This document shows, one piece after another, positions 16,245 through 25,137 of a DNA stretch of 64,000 nucleotides. This DNA is from Bacteroides zhangwenhongii. GTDB lineage: Bacteria; Bacteroidota; Bacteroidia; Bacteroidales; Bacteroidaceae. Below the pieces are notes generated by a model. The model had not been told where the DNA came from, ran no database searches, and saw only the letters and a list, made by a program, of their open reading frames with translations. The stretch is taken from assembly GCF_009193325.2 (NCBI RefSeq), contig NZ_CP059856.1, positions 1,612,001 to 1,676,000 of the forward strand. The letters run 5' to 3'. A program made the translations under genes and the position numbers. Positions within the stretch are counted from its first letter, which is position 1. The number at the start of each line of letters is the position of its first letter.

Positions 16245-16287
16245 AAATGCCGTTGCCTGAATCCAACAATCAGACAACGGCATTTTT
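16245..16287 (+). terminator. Terminator of uxaC
   Basis: AAATGCCGTTG (16245-16255) pairs with CAACGGCATTT (16275-16285), with a T run at the end, 19 bases after the stop. Confidence 0.9.
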
Positions 16288-16359
16288 TATATCCACCCCA
16301 CCTTTTACCAGATTTAGAAATAAAAAAAAGAAGCAACACGAAGTCACTTCTTCCTTTTG

Positions 16360-16432
16360 TACACCCTCAGGGATTCGAACCCTGGACCCACTGATTAAGA
16401 GTCAGTTGCTCTACCAACTGAGCTAAGAGTGC
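16360..16432 (-). tRNA. tRNA-Lys (anticodon CUU), second of a tandem pair
   Basis: A 73-nt cloverleaf on the minus strand: acceptor GCACTCT/AGGGTGT, D arm GCTCAGTTGGTAGAGC, anticodon arm ACTGA-CTCTTAA-TCAGT with anticodon CTT, and T arm CAGGGTTCGAATCCCTG. CCA is not encoded. Confidence 0.95.
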
Positions 16433-16462
16433 AACTTTTTTTTCATTGCAACTCGGAATTTG

Positions 16463-16535
16463 TACACCCTCAGGGATTCGAACCCTGGACCCACTGATTA
16501 AGAGTCAGTTGCTCTACCAACTGAGCTAAGAGTGC
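16463..16535 (-). tRNA. tRNA-Lys (anticodon CUU), first of a tandem pair
   Basis: Same 73-nt sequence as the neighbouring gene, 30 bases apart. The pair is a recent tandem duplication, probably processed from one transcript. Confidence 0.95.
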
Positions 16536-16624
16536 TTATTTCCTCGTTTGCGGTTGCAAAAGTAGGTCTTTTATTTTATTTGACCAAACAATAATGCAGC
16601 TTTTTTACTATCTTTTTTCCGCTT

Positions 16625-17428
16625 TTATTCGAACACGTAGAGCTCGGAAGGTGTATTTCGCTTTAAAGCAAGCAGTTGCACATCTTTGCCAACGATTACT
16701 CCTTTGTTCTTTAATTTCCATTCTACTGTTTTGAAAGCCAATTCCGGATGATTATTGTCTTTGCTTAAATGACACAACCAAATATATCGCAAACGTTCAG
16801 TGATATTTTCCGCCAAAAACTCCGCCGTATCAGAGTTACTCATGTGTCCGGTCCTACTCGCAATCCGTTCCTTCAGATATTGAGGATAAGGACCCATCTT
16901 AAGCATTTCCTCATCGTAGTTGGCTTCAAGTATCAGATAATGGGCTTTACTGATATAATGGGCAGCCGTAGGAGTAATTTCTCCAAGGTCCGTCAAGAAA
17001 GAAAAGACTTTGCCGTCAATCTCAATGCAATATCCAACATTGTCCGTTCCATCATGTGGCACCTCAAAAGACTCGATACGAAAATCCTCCAACATCATGG
17101 GTTCCTGCTTTTCCAAATAACGGACTGACGAACTGAGTTTCTCTGTCATACAATAACTACGATTAATTCCGGCATGAATACGGGCGGTTGTATAAACAGG
17201 AATATTCATTTTTTCTCCCAGATTACCCACTGCTTTAATGTGGTCAGCATGATCATGGGTTATAAATACCGCACGGATACTATCCATCAGGATATTATAA
17301 TCTTTCAGTACTTTCTTGATTGTACGTATACCAATTCCTGCATCTATCAGTATCCCATAAGTTTCGGTACCCAGATAATAACAGTTCCCACTACTGCCAC
17401 TCGCCAGGCTTATAAATTTTACTTTCAT
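16625..17428 (-). CDS. YycJ/WalJ-like metallo-beta-lactamase-fold hydrolase
   Basis: A 267-residue MBL-fold protein. It opens with MKVKFISLASGSSGNCYYLG, then the metal-binding THDHADHIKAVG (HxHxDH) at about 57-66, the later histidine in EVPHDGTDNVGY (about 125), the aspartate in FLTDLGE and the closing LCHLSKDNNHPE. In firmicutes the family (WalJ/YycJ) has DNA exonuclease activity linked to mismatch repair and cell-wall signalling; here that is inference. The gene stands alone between the tRNA-Lys pair and a transporter. Confidence 0.87.
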   Translation of the reverse strand: MKVKFISLASGSSGNCYYLGTETYGILIDAGIGIRTIKKVLKDYNILMDSIRAVFITHDHADHIKAVGNLGEKMNIPVYTTARIHAGINRSYCMTEKLSSSVRYLEKQEPMMLEDFRIESFEVPHDGTDNVGYCIEIDGKVFSFLTDLGEITPTAAHYISKAHYLILEANYDEEMLKMGPYPQYLKERIASRTGHMSNSDTAEFLAENITERLRYIWLCHLSKDNNHPELAFKTVEWKLKNKGVIVGKDVQLLALKRNTPSELYVFE

Positions 17429-17510
17429 GTTTTATCTTCTTTATTAAAATGCAAAATGCCGTCAACTTTTACAGCAAAGTGACGGCAAATATACGTAAAA
17501 AAGAAGAGAA

Positions 17511-18897
17511 TTACCGAGAAGCTTTCTTCTTTTTGTCGATGGATTCGGTGATTTTTGCAAATAACAGTAATGCCACAGCTGCAATCAGCCCTATGGCAGC
17601 AAAATAATACCATATATAATGAGCATTTACGCTAGCTGCCTCCCACGCTGCCCGTGTCTCGAACAAAGCAGGATCCGGACAATACTTAGTGAGCAGAATT
17701 CCCGCCAGACCAAAACCGAAAATAGAAGAAAGAAACGAATGCAAATGGCTGAACCCTAAATACATTCCTTCTTCTCCTTTAGGAGCCTGCAAGGAGAAAT
17801 ATTCCAAATAACGCGGTGAAATAAAACATTCGGCAAGTGCCTGCACCACTATACCCGCAATCATCATCAGAGTAATATTACTCATACCGGCAACAAGATC
17901 ATTGCCCAGCAAATTCCCGCACGCCATCAGCAACGCAGAAACAGGAATCAGAAACATCCCCACATTCATCGAAGTAATCGCACTGCGTTTTGCCATCAGA
18001 CGTGTGATAAAACTAACGCAACAAACCACCACAAACGGATTCACATTAGCAATCCAACCCGGTCTTGCCGTCTCTCCGGCCATACGAATCACATACTTGG
18101 GCATAGTGGCATAAAGTTGCTGCTGTACCATCCAGAAACCGGTAACAATCAGAATAAGAATCAACAAACGCCAGTTTGTAATGATTCGCATAAACCCTTG
18201 CCCAATCTCACGGAGTGTTTTTCCTTCGCCTGCCGTGTGCGTTGATTTATAAAGGAATAACAGCAAGCAAAGCAATAACTGTCATCGTACCGGAAAAATA
18301 ATTAATATAGATATATGCTTGCTCACCAATGACGTTACGCAAAGGGTCGATTATCGTTTTACCGGTGAAAGCACCCACATTTACCATCATATAAAAGATG
18401 GAATAACCACGGGCACGGGTTGCTTCTGTTGTTTCTTTAGCCACAGAAGCGGAGATGATAGACTTAATGAAGGAGCCTCCCACCATAAGCACAAATAAAA
18501 CCGGAACAATGATCCACCGGGTATAACTATCAGGCAAACCATTAAATTGAGTAGTAACGCCATAACTAACCAGCCCTGCAGCTTCCAGCAAAGTGGGCAA
18601 CACACCTAGCCCCAAATATCCGACAGATAATATGGAGAATGCTATAATCATTGATTTCCGGAAACCGATTTTGTCGGCATAGGCCCCGGAAAAAATAGGA
18701 AGCAGATATAAACCTCCGGAAAAAAGCCCGGAAATCATACTTGCTTCGAAATCGTTAAAACCTAAAATGGAAGATAGATAAATAGTGAGAACGATAAAAA
18801 CGGCATAATATGCCATACGCTCAAACAGTTCGACTGTGTTGCTGACCCAGAAAGCTCTCGTAAAGCCTTTAGCAGCACGCTGAGGGGAATTGTCCAT
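17511..18897 (-). pseudogene. POT/MFS family oligopeptide-type transporter, frameshifted
   Basis: Two overlapping frames together make one 12-helix transporter of about 460 residues. The first (18247-18897, 216 residues) carries the POT signature ELFERMAYYAVFIVLTIYL and GAYADKIGFRKS and stops after TVIALLAVIPL. The second (17511-18275, 254 residues) continues with LLLFLYKSTHTAGEG in another frame and covers the second half of the helices. The shift lies between about 18247 and 18275. The rest of both halves looks intact, so this is either a recent mutation or a sequencing error. POT proteins import di- and tripeptides with protons; the exact substrate here is unknown. The minus-strand -7 box TATCTTTG is at 18932-18939. 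Confidence 0.8.
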
Positions 18898-18993
18898 GTA
18901 TTTATATTTTTGTTAAAATGTTAATTCGGGGCAAAGATACGTTTTTTTAGCTTACTGTCTGTATCTTTGTCAGAAATTAGGTACTAGAAAACT

Positions 18994-19413
18994 ATGATTA
19001 TAGCTGTTGATTTTGACGGAACGATTGTAGAACATCGTTATCCACGCATTGGTGAAGAAATTCCGTTCGCCATCGATACATTAAAGTTATTGCAACAAGA
19101 AAAGCACCGCTTAATATTGTGGAGCGTGCGTGAAGGAACACTCTTGGAAGAAGCTGTCGAATGGTGTAAAGCCAGAGGTCTGGAGTTCTATGCGGTCAAC
19201 AAGGATTATCCTGAAGAACAAAAAAGCCATCAAGGCTTTTCCCGCAAATTAAAAGCCGACTTATTCATTGACGACCGCAATCTAGGCGGTCTACCGGATT
19301 GGGGGCTTATTTATGAAATGATAAAGAAGAAAAAAACATTTGCGGATATATATAGCCAAAATGACGATGAGCAGCAGCCTTTGAAGAAAAAGAAAAGATG
19401 GTTGCCCTTTTAA
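18994..19413 (+). CDS. BT0820-type HAD-like phosphatase
   Basis: A 139-residue small HAD-superfamily protein. Motif I is IIAVDFDGTIVEH (residues 2-14, with the nucleophile and acid aspartates), the Ser/Thr motif is LILWSVREG, and the last acidic motif is ADLFIDDRNLGG. It has almost no cap domain, like the named BT0820 group of Bacteroides, whose substrates are not known. The Lys-rich C-terminus (KKKKRW) is unusual but common in the group. The promoter TATCTTTG at 18962-18969 is back to back with that of the transporter. Confidence 0.88.
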   Translation: MIIAVDFDGTIVEHRYPRIGEEIPFAIDTLKLLQQEKHRLILWSVREGTLLEEAVEWCKARGLEFYAVNKDYPEEQKSHQGFSRKLKADLFIDDRNLGGLPDWGLIYEMIKKKKTFADIYSQNDDEQQPLKKKKRWLPF

Positions 19414-19488
19414 CACTTAAAATGATAAATAAATGACTATATACATAAAAAATGTGATTAAATAATCAATTATTGAGATTATTCGGTG

Positions 19489-19603
19489 TATATTTGCATA
19501 TCCTTATTTCTCGTAATCTCTGAAGATACGAGTATAATATGTTAATTTTGTTTGTTTTGTTTGTTGTGCACTCTTGTCAGGCGTGATTAGAGTGCACTTT
19601 TAT
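19489..19603 (+). ncRNA. Candidate small RNA (about 100 nt) or micro-ORF transcript
   Basis: A -7 box TATATTTG (19489-19496) is followed by a hairpin (CTCGTA/TACGAG at 19510-19515 and 19527-19532 extended by TCT/AGA, tetraloop CTGA), a U/G-rich single-stranded stretch and an intrinsic terminator (GTGCACTCT 19566-19574 with AGAGTGCAC 19589-19597 and TTTT). The inferred transcript runs from about 19503 to 19602. It also contains a 15-codon frame from ATG 19539 (MLILFVLFVVHSCQA) ending at 19586, very hydrophobic. The -33 box is poor. Confidence 0.5.
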
Positions 19604-19852
19604 TTATGCGCCTCTATTCTCCCACTTTTCTCTAAACTCCCACAATTGCTCTATAGTGGGATGAAAAGTCGGGTTTTCCCAATTCCTGGAAATCATTGCT
19701 ATCAATGTTTCCAGATAATGTTTGCCATCAATAATTGTTGTACACTTATTGATCTGAAATCTCTCTGTCGGGTAATTATCAGTCTCAACCATTTTTTTTG
19801 CCCAATCCAGCAATTCCTGAACGGACTCATTATCATAAGTATGCTGTTCCAT
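19604..19852 (-). CDS. Small hypothetical protein, DUF6965-like
   Basis: An 82-residue acidic protein when started at 19852 (MEQHTYDNESVQELLDWAKK). Two upstream in-frame ATGs exist (19861 and 19879), but a minus-strand -7 box TATCTTTG lies at 19869-19876, so the more distal ATG is inside the promoter and the nearest one is preferred. The pattern (LLDWAKKM, then DGKHYLETLIAMISRNWENPTFHPTIEQLWEFREKWE) resembles the DUF6965 group of Bacteroidetes proteins, of unknown function. It ends directly at the terminator of the candidate small RNA on the other strand. Confidence 0.68.
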   Translation of the reverse strand: MEQHTYDNESVQELLDWAKKMVETDNYPTERFQINKCTTIIDGKHYLETLIAMISRNWENPTFHPTIEQLWEFREKWENRGA

Positions 19853-19961
19853 ATCACACATTTTTCTACAAAGATACAAAGTTTATTATAAGATTATGAG
19901 AACAAAATCAAGATTTCTTATGTTTATCATAAATAAGAACAAACTTAAAATAGAATATCTT

Positions 19962-20402
19962 ATGATTTATAACTTTTTATTTCCAACAAAACCCAACACA
20001 ACAAAAACATCTTTGTTGCTACTAGTAGTCCGGATTATCTTCGGAGTATTATTGATGAATCACGGAATACAAAAATGGAGTAACTTTCAAGAATTATCTG
20101 CCGTTTTTCCAGATCCACTGGGATTAGGCAGCCCCATTTCTCTCGGGTTAGCCATTTTCGGCGAATTGGTATGCTCAATGGCATTTATCATCGGCTTTTT
20201 GTATCGTTTGGCAATGATTCCGATGATTTTCACGATGATAGTGGCATTTTTTATCGTTCATGCCAATGATGCATTTGCAGTCAAAGAATTGGCTTTCATT
20301 TACTTAATTGTATTTATAATCATGTATATCGCCGGACCCGGCAAATTCTCCATCGATCATATCATCGGAAATGAAATGGCACGCCGAAAATTAAAATCAT
20401 AA
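19962..20402 (+). CDS. DoxX family membrane protein
   Basis: A 146-residue protein with four membrane segments. The start MIYNFLFPTKP at 19962 is preferred because the 22 codons upstream (from 19896) do not resemble the family. Family block: LLLLVVRIIFGVLLMNHGIQKW (about 16-37) with the Arg and His-Gly of DoxX, then LGLAIFGELVCSMAFIIGFLYR and the final FSIDHII. DoxX-type proteins (PF07681) are inner-membrane proteins sometimes tied to redox or sulfur chemistry; the role here is unknown. Confidence 0.85.
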   Translation: MIYNFLFPTKPNTTKTSLLLLVVRIIFGVLLMNHGIQKWSNFQELSAVFPDPLGLGSPISLGLAIFGELVCSMAFIIGFLYRLAMIPMIFTMIVAFFIVHANDAFAVKELAFIYLIVFIIMYIAGPGKFSIDHIIGNEMARRKLKS

Positions 20403-20502
20403 AAAACAGGGATTATAACCTAAATAAACAAAAAAGTATTATATTTGCAGGTACACAAAAGAAGCAATATAAATATTTTTTATTAACTAAAAACTTTCTG
20501 AC

Positions 20503-21054
20503 ATGAAAAGAAACAAAATGGTTTTGGTTGCGGCAGTACTTAGCGGCAGCCTATTATTTAGTTCCTGTGTAGGTTCATTCGGCTTATTTAACCGCCTGAC
20601 AACTTGGAATCAGTCTCTTGGTAACAAATTTGTAAATGAACTTGTGTTTTTAGCTTTCAACATTGTACCGGTCTATGGTGTAGCTTACCTTGCCGATGCT
20701 TTAGTAATCAACTCTATTGAATTCTGGAGTGGTTCCAATCCTATGGCTAATGTAGGTGACGTAAAGAAAGTTAAAGGAGAAAACGGTAACTATATGGTAA
20801 AAACGCTGGAGAACGGCTACTCTATCACTAAAGAAGGAGAAACTGCTTCTATGGATCTGATCTACGACAAAGAAGCCAATACATGGAATGTTGTCGCAAA
20901 CGGTGAAAGCGCTGAACTTGTAAAAATGAATAATGACGGTACTGCTGACTTGTTCTTGCCGAACGGTGAGAAAATGAATGTAACTCTGGATGCTCAAGGT
21001 ATGATGGCAGCTCGCCAAGCTACTACAAGCAACCTCATGTTTGCAGCCCGTTAA
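20503..21054 (+). CDS. DUF3332 family lipoprotein
   Basis: A 183-residue lipoprotein: MKRNKMVLVAAVLSGSLLF then the lipobox SSCV (Cys about residue 22). The conserved part GSFGLFNRLTTWNQSLGNKFVNELVF and the hydrophobic IVPVYGVAYLADALVINSIEFW region match DUF3332; the second half is a set of short beta strands (YMVKTLENGYSITKEG). Function unknown. A -7 box TATATTTG at 20440-20447 gives a leader of about 50 bases, and a strong terminator follows at 21080-21117, so it is a single-gene unit. Confidence 0.88.
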   Translation: MKRNKMVLVAAVLSGSLLFSSCVGSFGLFNRLTTWNQSLGNKFVNELVFLAFNIVPVYGVAYLADALVINSIEFWSGSNPMANVGDVKKVKGENGNYMVKTLENGYSITKEGETASMDLIYDKEANTWNVVANGESAELVKMNNDGTADLFLPNGEKMNVTLDAQGMMAARQATTSNLMFAAR

Positions 21055-21079
21055 CATAACAACCCAAGAATATATAATA

Positions 21080-21117
21080 AAGGAGATGGAACTCGACTTT
21101 GTTTCATCTCCTTTTTT
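21080..21117 (+). terminator. Terminator of the DUF3332 gene
   Basis: AAGGAGATG (21080-21088) pairs with CATCTCCTT (21105-21113), followed by six T. Confidence 0.9.
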
Positions 21118-21168
21118 CATACTCATTACCAACTATAATATCATTTCTAATCATATAAATTTAATGTT

Positions 21169-21621
21169 ATGAATAAATTGCACATACATATCCTATCTAT
21201 ATTTTCATTCATTTGCTTATCTTGTCAACAACAAACGCCCAAAAGCCAAATAGAGCAAACAGCCGTAGACTTTTGCGAAGCCTTTTATAACTTCAATTAT
21301 CCGGTTGCCGAAGAGTGGAGCACTCCTTCTTCCCTATCCTATCTTAGCTTTTTAGCCTCCAATATACAGCAGAAGCATATAGAACAATTAAAAGCACAGG
21401 GAACAGCCAAAGTATCTGTCGTTTCCAGCGAAATAGACGCTAATTCCGAAAGAGCAACGGTTGTTTGCGAAATAAAAAATGCGCATATTATAAGTCCCAT
21501 CAGTGGGGAAATGCAACAAATAAGTGTTCTGCAAGACACGCTCGAACTAATGAGGGAACGTAATAAATGGTTAATCAGAATGGATATCCCACGGCAAAAT
21601 GGAAAGCGAAATCACGACTAA
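21169..21621 (+). CDS. Small lipoprotein of unknown function
   Basis: A 150-residue protein with signal MNKLHIHILSIFSFI and lipobox CLSC (Cys about 19), then an alpha/beta domain (IEQTAVDFCEAFYNFNYPVAEEWSTPSS...ATVVCEIKN...WLIRMDIPR). The arrangement of one long helix pair and a strand ending in W-L-I-R-M resembles DUF4878/NTF2-like lipoproteins, not firmly recognised. Its last 47 bases overlap the 3' end of the convergent BamA-like gene. Confidence 0.75.
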   Translation: MNKLHIHILSIFSFICLSCQQQTPKSQIEQTAVDFCEAFYNFNYPVAEEWSTPSSLSYLSFLASNIQQKHIEQLKAQGTAKVSVVSSEIDANSERATVVCEIKNAHIISPISGEMQQISVLQDTLELMRERNKWLIRMDIPRQNGKRNHD

Positions 21622-23884
21622 ACTTAGGATGAATAATAGGGAAACGCTCTTTCTTTGTTTCAAAAGCCGGATTAACCGCTTTCATACCTCCGTCAAAACG
21701 AAGAATAAAGAAATCCAGGTCAAGCCGTAAGCCTAAGCCATAAGCAACCGCTATTTGCTTATAGAATTTGTCGAACTTGAAAACGCCTCCGGGCTGATTT
21801 GCATAGTTCCGGATCGTCCAGATATTACCTGCATCCACAAATACGGCTCCTTGAAATTTCCAAAACAGTTTACTCCGATATTCAATACTCGCATCCAGTT
21901 TAATATCTCCCGATTGGTCCAACAGGTTTCCATTTCCGGAGAAAGAACCCGGTCCTAAATCACGCACGGCCCATCCACGTACGCTATTAGCTCCTCCGGA
22001 AAAATATTGTTTCTCAAACGGAATCGTTTTTGCATTCCCATAGGGTACTGCAATTCCCAAACCGGCGTGAAACGCAAATGAGTTACGGTGGTCAATCCGT
22101 ATATTCTTTGCGAAATCAAATTCACCTTTCAGATATTGGGCATAGGGAATTCCCAGAATGGCATACTCACCATTATCATTCTTCCGGATATTGGCAACTT
22201 TGGACAAGGCATACAATATATTTCCCGCAGACTCGAAATTAAAGCGGATAGAATATGAATTAGAAGCAATCGTATTATTGACGATAGATCCACCTACACT
22301 ATTATAATTGTAACTATATCCCATATTTACAATCAAGCGGTCTTGATAATTATATTGGAATATATGATTTTGCCCTTTATTGATATAATCTTCTCTGAAT
22401 CTGTCTGAAATACGCGGCAAATAAAGAAAACCAATATTAATCAAATCGATACGATGTTGAATTTTCTGACGTTGTGTCCATTTGTAACTCCAGTTGGCAG
22501 ATGCCATCGTCCGCAGAAACTCCGGCCGTAACTGATAATTATACTGCAACCCGAACTCAGTGGTAGCCCTGATTTTACGTTTAAAGTCAGAAGAAAGAAA
22601 GGGAAACAAGAAGTTAGGAAAGTTAATGCTCGTCTCTACCCCGTATTCAGTATAGTTGTTATTCGAATAGCCTGCCTGAAGTCCGGAGATCACCTCGTAT
22701 GCCCCACGAAACTTTATCATAAAAGTCTCCGAACCACGAAATAGATTCCTATTCTGAAAAGCGACTGAAGCAGCCGCCCCCAAGTCTCCGGCGGAATTCG
22801 TACCTTCCACCTCAAACGATACAGACTTATGCTTACTTTTTGTCAGCATTACATAGCAATCGAGCATTGTCGAATCTCCTAACTGAGTCTCAAAGAAACG
22901 GATATTAGTATATTTCAACGCCGACAAACGCCCAAAGCTGGAGTATGTTTGCTGCACATCGCGTTCATTATACAAATCTCCGGGACTAAAACGAAGGTTA
23001 TCCGTCAACACTTTGGGGCGCAAATAAAGTTTATCTTTATAGAAAATAGGATATCCTTTATAATGAATAGAGTCGTTGATTTCCACACTGCTCAATGCCG
23101 AAGATTGCAGGACATCATAATCAGTGATAAAATTAATCTTATTGATCCAATATTGCTGATGTGCTCGTGCCGAATCATTCGTATGAGCCTTGTAAGGCCG
23201 CAAAAACTGAGTCAAATCGACCTTATAGGTATTACGGACAGTATCGGCAGTATAGCCTATATAGTCCTTATTAAATTTATAATAACCGTTTTGCAACAAT
23301 TTATCCGTGATACGTTGCCTGTCCGCATCCAATACATTTACATCAAAATACATTCCCTGTTTCAACAGACTCCTGGCAGAATCCTGCTTGAGAAGTGCTT
23401 CTATTTTAGGATCGGATATATTATATTTAATGGACTGAACAACGTACGGTTTTCCCGCAGTCACGTCATAGTATAATTTTATCTTCTTCTTTTTGATCTT
23501 TGTCGAACGTTTTACGGTAGCTGCCATATATCCCATATTATGCACAGCCTTCGTGATTTCCTCTTCAGAACGCAATGCTTCATCCTCATTATATATCACG
23601 GGAGCATCACCTATTCTCCGTAAAAACTTATTTCCCCATTTAGTAGAATCACGTCCGGAAAGATTGTAAACGTAAAGCTGGGTCTTTATCAGACTAAACC
23701 ACTTGGCATTAGGATTCTGACGAACATACATTTTCAATGAAGAAGGGCGGATACTTTTCTCATCCGTACGAATTTTGACTTCATCCAACAGATATGAACC
23801 ATCCGGCACAAACTTGGTGGCAGTGCACGAAGCAAGTGACAAGACAGCGACAGAAGCAAGCAAACAAAGAAAATCTCTCCTCAT
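21575..23884 (-). CDS. BamA/TamA-family outer membrane protein with lipoprotein signal
   Basis: A 769-residue protein. The N-terminus MRRDFLCLLASVAVLSLASC is a lipoprotein signal (Cys about 20). POTRA-like repeats follow (YLLDEVKIRTDEKS, KPYVVQSIKYNISD, DVNVLDADRQRITDKLLQNGYYKF). The second half is an Omp85-type beta barrel (surface-antigen family) with YFSGGANSVRGW, the typical GxxSVRGY-like motif, and the C-terminal ...FHFAVGYPF ending in Phe. Such proteins insert or translocate outer-membrane proteins or lipids; this one is the Bacteroidetes lipoprotein variant. The promoter box TATCTTTG (minus) is at 23921-23928. Confidence 0.9.
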   Translation of the reverse strand: MRRDFLCLLASVAVLSLASCTATKFVPDGSYLLDEVKIRTDEKSIRPSSLKMYVRQNPNAKWFSLIKTQLYVYNLSGRDSTKWGNKFLRRIGDAPVIYNEDEALRSEEEITKAVHNMGYMAATVKRSTKIKKKKIKLYYDVTAGKPYVVQSIKYNISDPKIEALLKQDSARSLLKQGMYFDVNVLDADRQRITDKLLQNGYYKFNKDYIGYTADTVRNTYKVDLTQFLRPYKAHTNDSARAHQQYWINKINFITDYDVLQSSALSSVEINDSIHYKGYPIFYKDKLYLRPKVLTDNLRFSPGDLYNERDVQQTYSSFGRLSALKYTNIRFFETQLGDSTMLDCYVMLTKSKHKSVSFEVEGTNSAGDLGAAASVAFQNRNLFRGSETFMIKFRGAYEVISGLQAGYSNNNYTEYGVETSINFPNFLFPFLSSDFKRKIRATTEFGLQYNYQLRPEFLRTMASANWSYKWTQRQKIQHRIDLINIGFLYLPRISDRFREDYINKGQNHIFQYNYQDRLIVNMGYSYNYNSVGGSIVNNTIASNSYSIRFNFESAGNILYALSKVANIRKNDNGEYAILGIPYAQYLKGEFDFAKNIRIDHRNSFAFHAGLGIAVPYGNAKTIPFEKQYFSGGANSVRGWAVRDLGPGSFSGNGNLLDQSGDIKLDASIEYRSKLFWKFQGAVFVDAGNIWTIRNYANQPGGVFKFDKFYKQIAVAYGLGLRLDLDFFILRFDGGMKAVNPAFETKKERFPIIHPKFSRDFAFHFAVGYPF

Positions 23885-24027
23885 ACGGTTCTTACATCGA
23901 TAGCATAAAAAAAGTGATTACAAAGATAAATTATATTTTCCGATAGGGAAAATAATTTAAGAAAAAGAGAGGAAAGTAAAGGCAGATTGGAAATATCTTT
24001 ATAGCTTTGCAAAAGAATATCAAATCT

Positions 24028-24795
24028 ATGGCACCACTTAGTAAGAATAAAATAAAGTATATACACTCGCTGGAACAAAAGAAAATACGTAAAGAAGAAC
24101 GAGTATTTCTAGCTGAGGGCCCAAAGCTGGTAGGCGATTTACTCGAATATTTTCCTTGCCGTTTTCTGGCCGCAACCTCATTATGGCTTCAGAATCATCC
24201 GAATATATATGCGGATGAGATAGCAGAAGTCTCTCAAGAGGAACTCTCACGGGCAAGTCTCTTAAAAACTCCCCAACAGGTACTTGCCGTCTTTGAGCAA
24301 CCGAAATATACACTAACTCCGGATATTGCCCGTCACTCCCTTTGTCTGGCATTAGACGATGTTCAGGATCCCGGAAATCTGGGGACGATTATTCGTCTGG
24401 CCGATTGGTTCGGGATTGAAGACATTATTTGCTCACAGAACACAGTAGACGTTTATAACCCCAAGACAGTACAAGCCACTATGGGTGGAATTGCCCGAGT
24501 AAGGGTACATTACACTTCTCTTCCGGATTTTATCCGTTCGCAAAGCAAAGAGATACCCGTGTTCGGTACTTTTTTGGATGGACAAAATATGTACGAGCAA
24601 CCATTAGCCGCTAATGGATTGATTGTGATGGGAAATGAAGGAAACGGCATAGGGAAAGAAGTGGAAGCGTTAATCAATAGAAAACTGTATATTCCCAATT
24701 ACCCACAAGGCCAGGAAACATCCGAATCGCTCAATGTAGCCATTGCTACCGCAGTAATCTGTGCCGAGTTCCGTCGACAGGCCGCATGGAAGTAA
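24028..24795 (+). CDS. TrmH/SpoU family RNA 2'-O-methyltransferase
   Basis: A 255-residue SPOUT enzyme. The start at 24028 (MAPLSKNKIKYIHSL) is chosen because the upstream ATG-like start at 24007 lies inside the -7 box TAGCTTTG (24002-24009). The N-terminal substrate-binding domain contains KKIRKEERVFLAEGPKLV; the C-terminal knot has motif 1 LDDVQDPGNLGTIIR, motif 2 IVMGNEGNGIGKEV and motif 3 TSESLNVAIATAVI. The target is probably 23S rRNA or a tRNA, not fixed by sequence. The last 50 bases overlap the convergent gene. Confidence 0.92.
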   Translation: MAPLSKNKIKYIHSLEQKKIRKEERVFLAEGPKLVGDLLEYFPCRFLAATSLWLQNHPNIYADEIAEVSQEELSRASLLKTPQQVLAVFEQPKYTLTPDIARHSLCLALDDVQDPGNLGTIIRLADWFGIEDIICSQNTVDVYNPKTVQATMGGIARVRVHYTSLPDFIRSQSKEIPVFGTFLDGQNMYEQPLAANGLIVMGNEGNGIGKEVEALINRKLYIPNYPQGQETSESLNVAIATAVICAEFRRQAAWK

Positions 24796-25135
24796 AATCA
24801 AAGGGATAAAACAAATAAGGAAACAATACTTCTCCATTCTTCCGGGATGTATCAAGAAAGTCGTTCAAAGTACAAGAAGACGCAGCTATAAGAACAGGAA
24901 GATTCTGTTGAAATACCGGGATGTTTTTAGCAACCATCCCGATATTTTTTATTTCTTCCATCTGATGTACAGGCAACAAAACAATTACACCCGGCAGCCA
25001 TTCAACGGACTCCACTTCTTCAGTCAGTGGAAATATATTTTGAGCAACTCCTTCGTCACTTATCTCCACTACCTGTTGCTTTACGAATCCGACACTGGGT
25101 ATCAGTAAATAATGAGAAGCAAAACGTTTCATCAT
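24746..25135 (-). CDS. Conserved hypothetical protein after the DUF4296 gene
   Basis: A 129-residue protein starting at 25135 (or one codon-pair later at 25132), only two bases after the stop of the DUF4296 lipoprotein gene, so it is the third gene of the lspA operon. KRFASHYLLIPSVGFVKQQVVEISDEGV looks like the first beta strands of amidohydrolase-type proteins, but no metal-binding motif is present. Its 3' end overlaps trmH by 50 bases on the other strand. Function unknown. Confidence 0.68.
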   Translation of the reverse strand: MMKRFASHYLLIPSVGFVKQQVVEISDEGVAQNIFPLTEEVESVEWLPGVIVLLPVHQMEEIKNIGMVAKNIPVFQQNLPVLIAASSCTLNDFLDTSRKNGEVLFPYLFYPFDFTSMRPVDGTRHRLLR

Positions 25136-25137
25136 GA

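Noticed and set aside
16360..16535. Tandem tRNA-Lys as an integration site
   Set aside because: No integrase or partial tRNA repeat is found nearby; a plain tandem duplication is enough.
18247..18275. Two separate transporter genes
   Set aside because: Each half has only part of the helices, and the first carries the POT signature while the second continues it; a single frameshifted gene explains both.
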